A DNA stretch of 26,829 nucleotides from CAZEVY01 sp964515555 (lineage in GTDB: Bacteria; Acidobacteriota; Terriglobia; Bryobacterales; Bryobacteraceae), in the NCBI GenBank assembly GCA_964515555.1, contig CAZEVY010000076.1:1-26829 (forward strand), read 5' to 3'. Position 1 is the first letter of the stretch. The number at the start of each line of letters is the position of its first letter. A program made the position numbers and the translations under genes. Under the pieces are notes generated by a model. It did no database searches. It had not been told where the DNA came from and was given only the letters and a program-made list of their open reading frames with translations. Shown piece by piece: positions 1 through 7,488 of the stretch.

Positions 1-335
1 CGGCGGAAGCAGGCCGGGTCGCGCACGTCGCCCGGTTCGTAGAAGAGGCCGGCGGCGAAGTCGCGCCAGATTTCCTCGTCGAAGGGGCTGTCCTCGAGAA
101 AGCGCTCGACCCCTTCGCGCATGCGCTCGCGGAACTGGTCGTCGGTCATGGGCGTGCGCGAGTTGCCGAGGACGGCGAATCCGCCGGGCAGACGGCGCTC
201 CCAGGCGAGCTGGTAGAGCGCCGGGATGAGCTTGCGGCGCGTGAGGTCGCCGTTGGCGCCGAGAATGAGCATGGCGCACGGCTCGAGGCGGCGGTCGAAA
301 CGCAGCGGGTCGAGAAAAGGGTTGGCCGCGGCCAT
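1..335 (-). CDS. zwf: Glucose-6-phosphate 1-dehydrogenase, N-terminal part (runs off the window)
   Basis: My translation from the ATG at 335 stays open to the window edge (111 codons). It contains the nucleotide-binding signature LGANGDLTRRKLIPALYQL at residues 25-43, with G26, G29, D30 and L31 matching the GxxGDL fingerprint of Zwf proteins. The family oxidises glucose-6-phosphate to 6-phosphogluconolactone with NADP(+) in the cytoplasmic oxidative pentose-phosphate pathway. Only about a fifth of the usual protein of roughly 500 residues is inside the window, so the catalytic His region is not visible. The start fits the onset of the typical N-terminus. An extended -10 (TG-A-TACCTT) lies 8 nt upstream, so the message may be leaderless; GAGAAG just before the start is at best a weak ribosome binding site. 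The gene is transcribed away from the toxin-antitoxin/relic region. Confidence 0.93.
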   Translation of the reverse strand, partial: MAAANPFLDPLRFDRRLEPCAMLILGANGDLTRRKLIPALYQLAWERRLPGGFAVLGNSRTPMTDDQFRERMREGVERFLEDSPFDEEIWRDFAAGLFYEPGDVRDPACFR

Positions 336-343
336 GACTTCTC

Positions 344-352
344 AAGGTATCA
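344..352 (-). promoter_or_regulatory. Extended -10 of zwf
   Basis: Read on the minus strand, TG-A-TACCTT ends 8 nt before the zwf ATG at 335. This is an extended -10 (TGnTAnnnT). No convincing -35 is seen. The predicted start of transcription falls at or within a couple of bases of the ATG. Confidence 0.4.
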
Positions 353-437
353 CGGGGTCCGGGACACGCCGCGCTCGCTCCCGCAGGACGGCCCGGTCGT
401 GAGTGGGACGTGACTCGTCATTGCGAATGGGCTCCAG

Positions 438-521
438 TCACCCGGCGACGCCCTGGCACTCCACGCAGGGGCAGATCTTGCGGAGGTGCTCCCACGAATA
501 GATCCCCGAGCCGTGACCGTC
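438..521 (-). pseudogene. C-terminal relic of a DUF971 gene
   Basis: Bases 456-521 match 1404-1469 of the intact DUF971 gene at 64 of 66 positions. On the minus strand the relic reads DGHGSGIYSWEHLRKICPC followed by VECQGVAG and a TGA at 438-440. It therefore keeps the last CPCxxC motif and a proper stop, but nothing of the rest of the gene. It is fused directly to an RSH relic instead of to the DUF971 N-terminus. There is no start codon or domain left, so it is a dead fragment. The divergent tail after the motif differs from the intact copy, so the fragment may come from a related copy rather than a very recent copy of its neighbour. Confidence 0.85.
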
Positions 522-675
522 TCGCCCCCGCAGCCCAGGCCCACGTAGAGATCCTCGAGCTTGTCGAGGCCGTAGTCGGCCGCGGCCGCCGCGAGATCGT
601 CCTGCTTGAGCCGCGCCAGCGCGATGCCGAGCCGCCGCGCCTCCTTCTCGATCAGCTTCTCGCCGATCTCGATGG
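522..675 (-). pseudogene. Internal relic of an RSH (rel) gene
   Basis: Bases 546-675 match 2304-2433 of the intact rel gene at 128 of 130 positions, in the same orientation and the same order relative to the DUF971 fragment. The matching stretch encodes the segment after the TGS domain, residues about 489-531 of the intact protein (IGEKxIEKEARRLGIALARL onward). The next 24 bases (522-545) still read like RSH (LYVGLGCG against LYAALGYG) but are much more diverged. The relic then breaks into the DUF971 fragment, skipping what corresponds to 1470-2303 (834 bp). At its other end the homology stops at 675, two bases before the hicB stop codon. No catalytic domain remains. Confidence 0.88.
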
Positions 676-677
676 TC

Positions 678-890
678 TCACGCGAATATCAGGCGCCGAC
701 CCTTGGGATCTGGAATCGGATCGCCAAACTCTTTCGCCGTGTCGATCCAGAGACGAATCGCTTCCTGCGCACTTAGGAGCGCTGCTTCCTGTGTGGAGCC
801 GTGAGCGGCACACCCGCGGAGCTCCGGCACCTCGGCAACGAACGCCTGGTCCTCGTCGCTCCAATAGATGATGACTTCGTACTTATTCAT
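678..890 (-). CDS. hicB: HicB-family antitoxin (short form)
   Basis: This 70-residue protein has the HicB/UPF0150 fold signature: N-terminal beta strand MNKYEVIIYWSDEDQAFVAE, then VPELRGCAAHGST and the helix EAALLSAQEAIRLWIDTAKE, ending PIPDPKG. HicB binds and neutralises the HicA mRNA interferase. This copy stops right after the core fold and has no ribbon-helix-helix or HTH extension, so autoregulation by DNA binding is not expected from it alone. Its ATG (888-890) overlaps the hicA stop by the tetranucleotide ATGA, which implies translational coupling and toxin-first order. Its stop lies 2 bp from the end of the RSH relic. Identification rests on motif and partner; the neutralising activity is inferred. 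Confidence 0.88.
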   Translation of the reverse strand: MNKYEVIIYWSDEDQAFVAEVPELRGCAAHGSTQEAALLSAQEAIRLWIDTAKEFGDPIPDPKGRRLIFA

Positions 891-1138
891 TGGACTTCAC
901 CGAGCTTGTACTTCAAGATCACAGCCCGCACTTGTTTCACTTGGTACGGCTTCGCGTTGTTGCCTTCACGCTGTAGGTTGATTCTCTCCTCGACGCCTGC
1001 CTTCCGAAAGAGATGATGGCTGCCTCTCACGCGCTTCTCGAACCCCAAGCTTTCAAGCAGGGAGCACACATCGTCGAAACGGATCGCCGCATCGGACGTC
1101 CCGCTCAGGAGTCGCCCGAGCGTCTTGGCGGCGCTCAC
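887..1138 (-). CDS. hicA: HicA-family mRNA interferase toxin
   Basis: This 83-residue protein carries the HicA hallmark RGSHHLFRKAG (residues 38-48), including the conserved GSHH with the candidate catalytic His at 41, followed by ERINLQ and AKPYQVKQVRAVILKY. HicA folds as a small dsRBD-like ribonuclease that cleaves mRNA and arrests growth. The start is GTG at 1138: the ATG just upstream (1144-1146) runs into TGA after two codons. There is no Shine-Dalgarno, but TACAAT lies 6 nt upstream, consistent with a leaderless message. The first 18 or so residues precede the usual HicA core, so a later start cannot be excluded. hicB follows with a 4-bp overlap. The pair sits between the DUF971/RSH relic and the intact DUF971-rel unit. 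Confidence 0.88.
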   Translation of the reverse strand: MSAAKTLGRLLSGTSDAAIRFDDVCSLLESLGFEKRVRGSHHLFRKAGVEERINLQREGNNAKPYQVKQVRAVILKYKLGEVQ

Positions 1139-1144
1139 GGCAAC

Positions 1145-1150
1145 ATTGTA
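1145..1150 (-). promoter_or_regulatory. -10 hexamer of hicAB
   Basis: TACAAT on the minus strand ends 6 nt before the hicA GTG. This is the spacing expected for leaderless transcription. No good -35 is visible. The rest of the 1139-1332 gap holds no gene that I can support. Confidence 0.4.
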
Positions 1151-1332
1151 CCGCCGTTCAGCGGAGCACCGGCTCCATTCGCGCGTTAGGCCGCTGATGT
1201 CGGTCGCTCACGCTCTCTTCGTCCAATCCTCAAGTGGCTATCCGGCTACGGAAATACCACACGACACGCATCCGGACAAGGCCAAGGTAGGACGAACGGT
1301 CGTTATGGCCAACAAATCCGGAGTGCGCACGT

Positions 1333-1357
1333 GAAAATCGGCGACGCTCAGTTCGCC
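1333..1357 (-). terminator. Candidate intrinsic terminator after the DUF971 gene
   Basis: On the minus strand GGCGA (1353-1357) and TCGCC (1340-1344) form a 5-bp stem with an 8-nt loop, followed by GATTTTC. It begins within the stop region of the DUF971 gene and would end the rel-DUF971 transcript before hicA. The stem is short, so this is a moderate candidate. Confidence 0.45.
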
Positions 1358-1358
1358 G

Positions 1359-1733
1359 TCATCCCGGTTGGGAAAGCGGAAGGGTAGCGGACCGCGCCTT
1401 CGCGCACTCCCCGCAGGGGCAGATCTTGCGGAGGTGCTCCCACGAATAGATCCCCGAGCCGTGGCCGTCGCTCCAGGCGATGCGGATGGCGTAATTGCCG
1501 ATGGCCTCGACGTCGAGCATCTTCAGCGCGGGCTTGAACATCTGGAACGGATTCGCCGGCGCCGGACTGGAGTAGTCGGTCTTCTCGGGCGTGGCGCCGT
1601 GCGCGCCCGTGCAGGTGGCGCAAGGACACTCATCGCGCAGCAGGGCGAGCGGGTAGTCGCTGTGGTGTCCGTCTTTCCAGTCGATCTGAACTCCGCGCGA
1701 TTTCGAGATGGCAATGTGTTCCGGGTCGTTCAT
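1359..1733 (-). CDS. DUF971-domain protein (GBBH-like N-terminal domain), coupled to rel
   Basis: This 124-residue protein starts at the ATG 1731-1733, which overlaps the rel stop codon as ATGA. It shows the DUF971 pattern: an IDWKDGHHSDYPLALLRDECPCATC block (C36, C38, C41) and a second AWSDGHGSGIYSWEHLRKICPCGEC block (C105, C107, C110). The domain is the N-terminal half of gamma-butyrobetaine hydroxylases. As a free-standing bacterial protein it has no settled function, though a role with iron-sulfur clusters has been suggested for relatives. The two CPCxxC motifs are plausible metal ligands; that is my inference. Coupled translation with the (p)ppGpp synthetase makes it a possible accessory of the stringent response, or simply an operon passenger. 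A fragment of a second copy lies at 438-521. Confidence 0.87.
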   Translation of the reverse strand: MNDPEHIAISKSRGVQIDWKDGHHSDYPLALLRDECPCATCTGAHGATPEKTDYSSPAPANPFQMFKPALKMLDVEAIGNYAIRIAWSDGHGSGIYSWEHLRKICPCGECAKARSATLPLSQPG

Positions 1734-3895
1734 CCCTGCACCCTCTCCACGTCCCGCACTCCCGAGATGCGGCGCATCGAGGCGATGATGCGCTCCAGCT
1801 GCTTCTTGTCGCGCACCTCGACCGTCATGTCGATGATGGCCGGCTCGTCGCCGCGTTGGCCGGCCGCGCGCGCCTCCAGCGTGCGGATATTGCTGTCCTC
1901 GCGCGTCAGCACGGCCGTGAGCTGGTTGAGCACGCCGGGCCGGTCCTCGCTGTAGACGACCATCTTCACGGGGAAGACGTCGCCCTCGGCGCGCGCCCAC
2001 TCCACGTCGATCTTGCGCTCGGCGTCGTAGAGCAGGTTCTGTACGTTGTGGCACGAACTCGAATGCACGGCGACACCCTTGCCGCGTGTGATGTAGCCGA
2101 CAATGCCTTCGCCGCGAATTGGATTGCAGCACTTGGCGCGGTAGATCATGACGTCGTCGAGTCCGCGCACGCGGATGACGAGATCGCCGGCCGGCGGAAC
2201 GGGCGCGGGGGCGGCGGGAGCGGGTTCTTCGGGCGGAGCCTTTTCGGGCGCGAGCTTCAGGAGCACCTGGCGCGCCGAGTACTTCCCATAACCCAGGGCG
2301 GCATAGAGATCCTCGAGCTTGGCGAGGCCGTAGTCGGCCGCGGCCGCCGCGAGATCGTCCTGCTTGAGCCGCGCCAGCGCGATGCCGAGCCGCCGCGCCT
2401 CCTTCTCGATCATCTTCTCGCCGATCTCGATGGCCTTGGCGCGCTCGGTGGCGTTGATGACGTGCTTGATCTTGTTGCGCGCCCGCGAGGTCTTCACCAG
2501 CGCCAGCCAGTCGCGGCTGGGCGCGTGGCCTTTCTCGGTGATGACCTCGACCACATCGCCGTTCTTCAGCCCGTAGCGCAGCGGCACGATGCGCCCGTTG
2601 ACCTTGGCGCCCACGCAGGTGTGGCCGATCTCGCTGTGAATCGCGTAGGCGAAATCGATAGGCGTGGCGTCGCGCGGCAGCACGATGACGCGGCCGCGCG
2701 GCGTGAAGCAGTAGACCTCCTCGGGGTAGAGATCCACCTTGAGGGTCGCCATGAAGTCGCCCGGGTCGCGCATCTCCTGCTGCCACTCGACAAGCTGGCG
2801 CAGCCAGGCGACGCGCTGGTCGTCCTGCGGCCCGCGCTTGCCTTCCTTGTATTTCCAGTGCGCGGCGATGCCCTCCTCGGCGATGCGGTGCATCTCCTCG
2901 GTGCGGATCTGCACCTCGAACGGCACGCCGCCCGGTCCGATCACCGAGGTGTGCAGCGACTGGTACAGGTTCGGCCGCGGGATGGCGATGAAGTCCTTGA
3001 TGCGCCCGGGAATCGGGTGCCACTCGTTATGGATCACGCCCAGGGCGGCGTAGCAGTTCTTCACCGAATCAGTGATGATGCGGAGGGCGAGCAGGTCGTA
3101 CACCTGGTCGATGCTGATGCGCTGGCGCTTCAGCTTCTGCTGCACCGAGAAGGGCCGCTTGATGCGTCCGGCGACGCGCGCGGGAATGTTCTCGCGCGAG
3201 AGCTTGCGCTCGACGGTCTGGCGCGTCTCGGTGAGGAAGTCCTCGGTGGCCTGGCGCCGCGCCTCGATTTCGCCGGCGATGGCGGCGTACTCCTCGGGCT
3301 CGAGATAGCGGAAGGAGAGGTCTTCGAGTTCGGCGCGGAATTTGCCCATGCCGAGACGATGCGCGATGGGCGCGTAAATCTCCAGGGTCTCGCGGGCGAT
3401 GCGCTGCTGGCGGTCCACCGAGAGCGAGCCGAGCGTGCGCATGTTGTGCAGGCGGTCGGCCAGCTTCACCAGGATCACCCGGATGTCGTTGACCATCGCC
3501 AGCAGCATCTTGCGGATGTTCTCCGCCTGGCGCTCCTCGGGCGAGTAAAAGGCGACCTTGCTCAGCTTGGTGACGCCGTCGACGCACTGCGCGACCTCTT
3601 CGCCGAAGTACTTCTGGAGCTCGCCCACGGTGACGCCGGTATCCTCGACGACGTCGTGGAGAAGGCCGGTGGCAAGGCCCACGAGATCCATGTTCAGGTC
3701 GGCGAGCGAGTGCGTGACCTCGAGCGGGTGGACCATGTAGGGCTCGCCGGAGTCGCGGATCTGGGTGGCGTGACGCTCGGCGGCGAAGTCGAAGGCTTTC
3801 TGGAGGAGCGCGAGATCGTCGGCGGGGCGCGCCTGGCGGACCTTCGCCGCCAGCCGTTCGTAGAGTTCGTGGACGACCGGCGGGACCTCGGGCAT
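1730..3895 (-). CDS. rel: Bifunctional (p)ppGpp synthetase/hydrolase (RSH)
   Basis: This 721-residue protein has the full long-RSH layout. The hydrolase HD domain keeps H56, H80-D81 and D147 (LLHDVVEDT, LADRLHN). The synthetase domain at about 240-350 has RIKRPFSVQQK and a PGRIKDF stretch whose RxKD pattern (R298-D301) is that of bifunctional enzymes rather than the ExDD of RelA-only enzymes. A TGS domain follows at about 390-455 (VYCFTPRGRVIVLPRDATPIDF, in two parts), then the Cys/His-bearing AKCCNPIRGEGIVGYITRGKG region and a C-terminal ACT domain. It makes (p)ppGpp from ATP and GDP/GTP on amino-acid starvation and also degrades it. All key residues seen are intact. The start has TACACT 11 nt upstream and no clear Shine-Dalgarno. 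The DUF971 gene overlaps its stop by 4 bp. Confidence 0.96.
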   Translation of the reverse strand: MPEVPPVVHELYERLAAKVRQARPADDLALLQKAFDFAAERHATQIRDSGEPYMVHPLEVTHSLADLNMDLVGLATGLLHDVVEDTGVTVGELQKYFGEEVAQCVDGVTKLSKVAFYSPEERQAENIRKMLLAMVNDIRVILVKLADRLHNMRTLGSLSVDRQQRIARETLEIYAPIAHRLGMGKFRAELEDLSFRYLEPEEYAAIAGEIEARRQATEDFLTETRQTVERKLSRENIPARVAGRIKRPFSVQQKLKRQRISIDQVYDLLALRIITDSVKNCYAALGVIHNEWHPIPGRIKDFIAIPRPNLYQSLHTSVIGPGGVPFEVQIRTEEMHRIAEEGIAAHWKYKEGKRGPQDDQRVAWLRQLVEWQQEMRDPGDFMATLKVDLYPEEVYCFTPRGRVIVLPRDATPIDFAYAIHSEIGHTCVGAKVNGRIVPLRYGLKNGDVVEVITEKGHAPSRDWLALVKTSRARNKIKHVINATERAKAIEIGEKMIEKEARRLGIALARLKQDDLAAAAADYGLAKLEDLYAALGYGKYSARQVLLKLAPEKAPPEEPAPAAPAPVPPAGDLVIRVRGLDDVMIYRAKCCNPIRGEGIVGYITRGKGVAVHSSSCHNVQNLLYDAERKIDVEWARAEGDVFPVKMVVYSEDRPGVLNQLTAVLTREDSNIRTLEARAAGQRGDEPAIIDMTVEVRDKKQLERIIASMRRISGVRDVERVQG

Positions 3896-3906
3896 GCGCT
3901 GACTTC

Positions 3907-3912
3907 AGTGTA
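3907..3912 (-). promoter_or_regulatory. -10 hexamer of rel
   Basis: TACACT on the minus strand lies 11 nt before the rel ATG, which predicts a leader of only a few bases. No -35 is evident. It sits in the 60-bp gap after the TonB receptor stop, so rel may have its own promoter. Confidence 0.35.
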
Positions 3913-3955
3913 TCGCGGAGGCGCGCGGGCGCCCGGCGCTGCCTAGATCAGGCGC

Positions 3956-6900
3956 TCAGAATCCGTAACGCAGTCCGATCTGAATCACGCGCGCGCCGAA
4001 GGTTCCCGTGTACTCTCCGAAGGTCGGACTGGTCTGCACACCGGCGGCGTTGAAAACCGCGTTCGTGTTCACCGTGCGGAACGACGGGTGGTTGAACAGG
4101 TTGTAGAACTCGCCGCTGATGCGAATCGTGTGCGTCTCGTACAGCTTGAAGTTCTTCGACACCGTCGCCTTCACGTCGTTGAGGCCCGGCAGGCGGATCA
4201 GGTCGCGGGCGGCGTTGCCATAGTCGACCTGCGCCGCGGTCGTCGTGCCGAACACGCCCGGAGTCGGACGAGCCACGGCCGAGGTGTTGAAGTGCCGCGA
4301 GAAGGTGCGCTGATCCTTCGGCAGCACCGGGTTCCCCGTCACGTTGATTCGCCCTCCCTCGGTCGACCCCGTGAAGTCGGCGCCGGGCGCCTGAAAGCCG
4401 ATGCCCGAGGGACGCCCGCTGATAAAGTCGAGCAGGCCCGAAAGCTGCCAGCCGTCGAGCACCACGCCGAGAAAGCGGTTCCCGCCGAGGCGCTTGCCGA
4501 TCTCCGGCACGTCGTAATACCAGAACAGGTTCACGACGTGCGTGAGGTCGAAGTTCACGTTCTTGCCGTAGTCACGCCAGCGGCCGAGCAGCGCCGTGCG
4601 CTGGCCGCGGTCGCCATCGGCGTAGCCCATCGACTTGGACCAGGTCCAGGCGCCCTGGATGCTGAGACGCGAGAATCGGCGCTGCACCTGGGTCTGCAAG
4701 GAGTGGTAGGAGGAATTGCTCGAGAAGTCGAGCAGGTTCACGGCGCCGTAGCCCTGGAGCGGCCGCAGGAAATTGGCCGCCAGCGCCGTGTTGGCCGCCG
4801 TCGGATTCTCGTTGGCTCGCAGGAAGTTCGTTCCGAACGGAGTGACGTTGAGGTCGCGCTGTTCGATCAATCCTCTAGCCAGCGACCCCACGTAGGCCAC
4901 GTCCACCATGAACAGGTTCTTGACGCGCCGCTGAACGCCGAGCGAGAAGTTCATCACCGTCGGCAGCTTGTCGCGCTGCGCGTAGCCGGAAACGTTCTGC
5001 GGAAACAGCACGCCGGTCGCCGAGGCGAACGTGCTGAGGTTGCCGTAGTAGATGCGCGGTGTGGAGACCACCGGCGGATTCAGACCCAGCACCTGCTGGA
5101 TGTTGGCGCCCGCGATGCGGTCGTAGAAGACGCCGAAGCCGCCGCGGATGGCGGTATCGCCCTTGCCGAACGGATCGTAGGCGAAGCCGAAGCGTGGCCC
5201 CAGGGCCAGGCCCGAACCCGGTATGAGACCCTTCGGCGCGCCGCTGTCGGATTCGACCACCATGCCGTTGGCGACATTGCCGCTGCCCGGCACGATGGCG
5301 CCCGTCAGCGTGCGCGGCACGATCGTCCCGGTCCCCGGGTCCTGCGCGACGATCGTGGTTCCCTGCCGGAATGGACGGTATAGCCGCACGGTGCGGGCCG
5401 GGTCGAACTTCGTCAGATCGAAGTTCGCCATGTTGCCGTTGGCCTCCGATTCGCGCTGGTGCAAGTAGAAGCGCAGCCCGTAGTCGAGCGTCAGTTTGCG
5501 GTTTACGCGCCAGTTGTCCTGCGCGTAGAACTCCCAGTTGGTGAACCGGAAGCGATTGTTGTTCCGGCGCGTGGCCTCGTCGTAGAAACTGAAATTACCG
5601 AGCACCGCGTTGGCGTAGGGATACCCGGTGTTGCCGGGATTCACTGGATCCACCGCGAAGTTCAGCGACCCGGCGAAGGGCGTCAGGTTCGCGCCCGCGA
5701 GATCCTTGGTGTGCGTCTTCTCCACGAAGAAGCCGAACTTGAAGGTGTGCGTGCCGTGAATGCGCGCCAGGTTGTCGGTGAAGCTGGTGTTCTGGATCGT
5801 CTGGAGTCCGAAGACGCCCATCAGCGTCGGCGCCGTCAGACCGCTGACGATGGCGCCGAAGGTGACCAGCGGCATGACGCCGTCGGGGTTGTTCGAGGGA
5901 TTGAGCTGCGCCAGCCGGACGCCGTTGGGCTCCCGCTGAAGCTTCGCCAGGTCGGCGGTGGTCTCGGGCGTCGTATTGCCGCCGAGGCGGTTATACCCGA
6001 AGGTCGCTTCGTTGGTCATGCGCGGCGAAAGGATCTGCGTCGCGCGGAAGGAGAGGTTCTTGCCCGGACGATAGAGGCGCGTATTGGTGATCGAGAAATT
6101 CGACGCGTAGTCGGTGATGATGTCGTTGCTGTCCTGGATGTAGCGACCGGTGAAGGTGTACTTCGACGACAGATTGTAGTCGATCTTCACGGTCTCCTCG
6201 GTGCGCGGCTGGCGGTACTCAAGCCCCACCTTCTGGAAGTTGAAGCGGCGCGCGCCGGTCGGATCGGTGGTGTTCGGCAGCGGGAAGAAGTTGAGGATCT
6301 GCTGGCCGAAGGCGTTCAGCCGGTTCCCCGGAATCGTGTTATTGGGAAACGCCGCCCCGGTGGTCGGGTCGATGACGTTGATGCGCGCCCCGGCCTGGTT
6401 CACGGTCTGCGAAAAGTCTCCGTTGCGCTCCAGTTGCGTCGGCATCTGCAACTGGTGCAGCGGAGCGGGCAGGATGAAGGGCTGTCCCGAATAGGCGAAG
6501 AAGAAGAACAGCTTGTTCTTCTCGGTGTTGAACTTCCCGGGCCAATAGGCCGGTCCGCCGATCGTGAAGCCCTGAGTCCGATTCCGGTAGCGCGGCTTGG
6601 GCTGGTTGTTCTTGTTCTGGAAGAAATCCTTGGCGTTGAGCACCTCGTTGCGAAGATAGAAATACGCCGACCCGTGGAACTCGCGCGTGCCCGAGCGCGT
6701 GATCAGATTGATCGCCGGGCCCGCCGACCGCCCGAACTCGGCCTGGTAGTTGGCGAGCTGGACCTGGATTTCTTCCACCGAGTCCATGTTCGGCGTGATG
6801 CTGGCGGCCTGGTTGGTCACCGTGTTGACGGCGTTCACGCCGTCGACCAGGAAGTTCTTGTTGTTGCCGCGGCTGCCGTTCACCGAGAACTCGCGCAGCG

Positions 6901-7423
6901 TCTGCGGAAGCTGCACCGCCGCCGTCGTCCCGCCGGGCGAGAGCACGCCGGGGAGGCGCAGCACCAGCTCCAGTGGATCGCGCGCCATCGTCTGAAGGCG
7001 GTCGATCTGGTCGCGGCTGATGTTGGAGCTGCGCTCGGCGCTCACGGTCTGCACGGCGTCGACGCGCCCGGTCACCTGCACCGACTCGGTGACGTTGCCC
7101 AGTTCGAGCGACAGCGGGCCGGTCGAGAGGCGCTGGTTGGCGACCAGGCGCAGTCCGGTCTGTTGCAGCTTCTTGAAGCCGCGCGCCTCGACCTCGACGT
7201 CGTAGGTTCCGGGCACGACCGAGAGGAACTCGAAGGTCCCGATATCGCTGCTGTCGACCTGAATCTTCACGCCCGAGCCGGTGTTCGTCAGGGTGACCTT
7301 GGCGGCCGCGACCGGCGCTCCCGTGGGATCCTGCACCAGCCCCGAGATCGAACCGGTGATCTGTTGCGAGGCGGCGAGCGTCACGAACGCGAAGCATACC
7401 GCGACCAGGCGAAGCATCCTCAT
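3956..7423 (-). CDS. Oar-like TonB-dependent receptor with carboxypeptidase-regulatory N-terminus
   Basis: This 1155-residue outer-membrane protein has a signal peptide at 1-19 (MRMLRLVAVCFAFVTLAAS). A carboxypeptidase-regulatory-like beta sandwich follows at about 22-110 (GSISGLVQDPTGAPVAAAKV, then PGTYDVEVEARGFKK). The plug region at about 130-245 includes VNGSRGNNKNFLVDGVNAVN, SVEEIQV and AEFGRSAGPAINLITRSGT. A long barrel ends with an aromatic residue (IQIGLRYGF). Such Oar/Cna-B-type receptors are abundant in Acidobacteriota; the ligand cannot be read from sequence. I use the ATG at 7423: GAAGGGGG lies just upstream, the signal peptide begins here, and an in-frame ATG at 7489 overlaps the -10 box at 7489-7494, so it cannot be on the mRNA. 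The gene has its own promoter and a structured leader. Confidence 0.93.
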   Translation of the reverse strand: MRMLRLVAVCFAFVTLAASQQITGSISGLVQDPTGAPVAAAKVTLTNTGSGVKIQVDSSDIGTFEFLSVVPGTYDVEVEARGFKKLQQTGLRLVANQRLSTGPLSLELGNVTESVQVTGRVDAVQTVSAERSSNISRDQIDRLQTMARDPLELVLRLPGVLSPGGTTAAVQLPQTLREFSVNGSRGNNKNFLVDGVNAVNTVTNQAASITPNMDSVEEIQVQLANYQAEFGRSAGPAINLITRSGTREFHGSAYFYLRNEVLNAKDFFQNKNNQPKPRYRNRTQGFTIGGPAYWPGKFNTEKNKLFFFFAYSGQPFILPAPLHQLQMPTQLERNGDFSQTVNQAGARINVIDPTTGAAFPNNTIPGNRLNAFGQQILNFFPLPNTTDPTGARRFNFQKVGLEYRQPRTEETVKIDYNLSSKYTFTGRYIQDSNDIITDYASNFSITNTRLYRPGKNLSFRATQILSPRMTNEATFGYNRLGGNTTPETTADLAKLQREPNGVRLAQLNPSNNPDGVMPLVTFGAIVSGLTAPTLMGVFGLQTIQNTSFTDNLARIHGTHTFKFGFFVEKTHTKDLAGANLTPFAGSLNFAVDPVNPGNTGYPYANAVLGNFSFYDEATRRNNNRFRFTNWEFYAQDNWRVNRKLTLDYGLRFYLHQRESEANGNMANFDLTKFDPARTVRLYRPFRQGTTIVAQDPGTGTIVPRTLTGAIVPGSGNVANGMVVESDSGAPKGLIPGSGLALGPRFGFAYDPFGKGDTAIRGGFGVFYDRIAGANIQQVLGLNPPVVSTPRIYYGNLSTFASATGVLFPQNVSGYAQRDKLPTVMNFSLGVQRRVKNLFMVDVAYVGSLARGLIEQRDLNVTPFGTNFLRANENPTAANTALAANFLRPLQGYGAVNLLDFSSNSSYHSLQTQVQRRFSRLSIQGAWTWSKSMGYADGDRGQRTALLGRWRDYGKNVNFDLTHVVNLFWYYDVPEIGKRLGGNRFLGVVLDGWQLSGLLDFISGRPSGIGFQAPGADFTGSTEGGRINVTGNPVLPKDQRTFSRHFNTSAVARPTPGVFGTTTAAQVDYGNAARDLIRLPGLNDVKATVSKNFKLYETHTIRISGEFYNLFNHPSFRTVNTNAVFNAAGVQTSPTFGEYTGTFGARVIQIGLRYGF

Positions 7424-7436
7424 AAGGCCCCCTTCA

Positions 7437-7477
7437 TGGAACACTGCGTTCCACAGGCGCGCCGTGGAACATGTTTC
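7437..7477 (-). promoter_or_regulatory. Inverted repeats in the TonB-receptor leader
   Basis: Between the predicted transcription start (about 7482) and the ribosome binding site, GTTCCA(C) at 7448-7454 can pair either with GTGGAAC at 7464-7470 (7 bp, 9-nt loop) or with TGGAAC at 7437-7442 (6 bp, 5-nt loop). The two hairpins exclude each other, and the second lies beside GAAGGGGG. A near-palindrome, GGAACATGTTTC (7466-7477), is also present. It could be an RNA switch or a repressor site. Confidence 0.45.
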
Positions 7478-7488
7478 AAGGTACTCCA

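Noticed and set aside
410..871. Plus-strand open frame across the relic and hicB
   Set aside because: It runs antisense to hicB and through the two gene fragments; composition and lack of any motif mark it as a shadow.
1185..1191. GTTAGGC, matching the integron attC core GTTRRRY, next to a toxin-antitoxin pair
   Set aside because: No partner RYYYAAC at attC distance, no complementary arms, and hicAB is oriented the wrong way for a cassette ending here.
1856..3946. Long open frame antisense to rel (and similar ones at 5459-7495, 13607-15871 and 22869-24860)
   Set aside because: These mirror well-identified genes on the other strand; long antisense frames are expected at this GC content, and the translations show no domain and are rich in Arg, Val, His and Asp.
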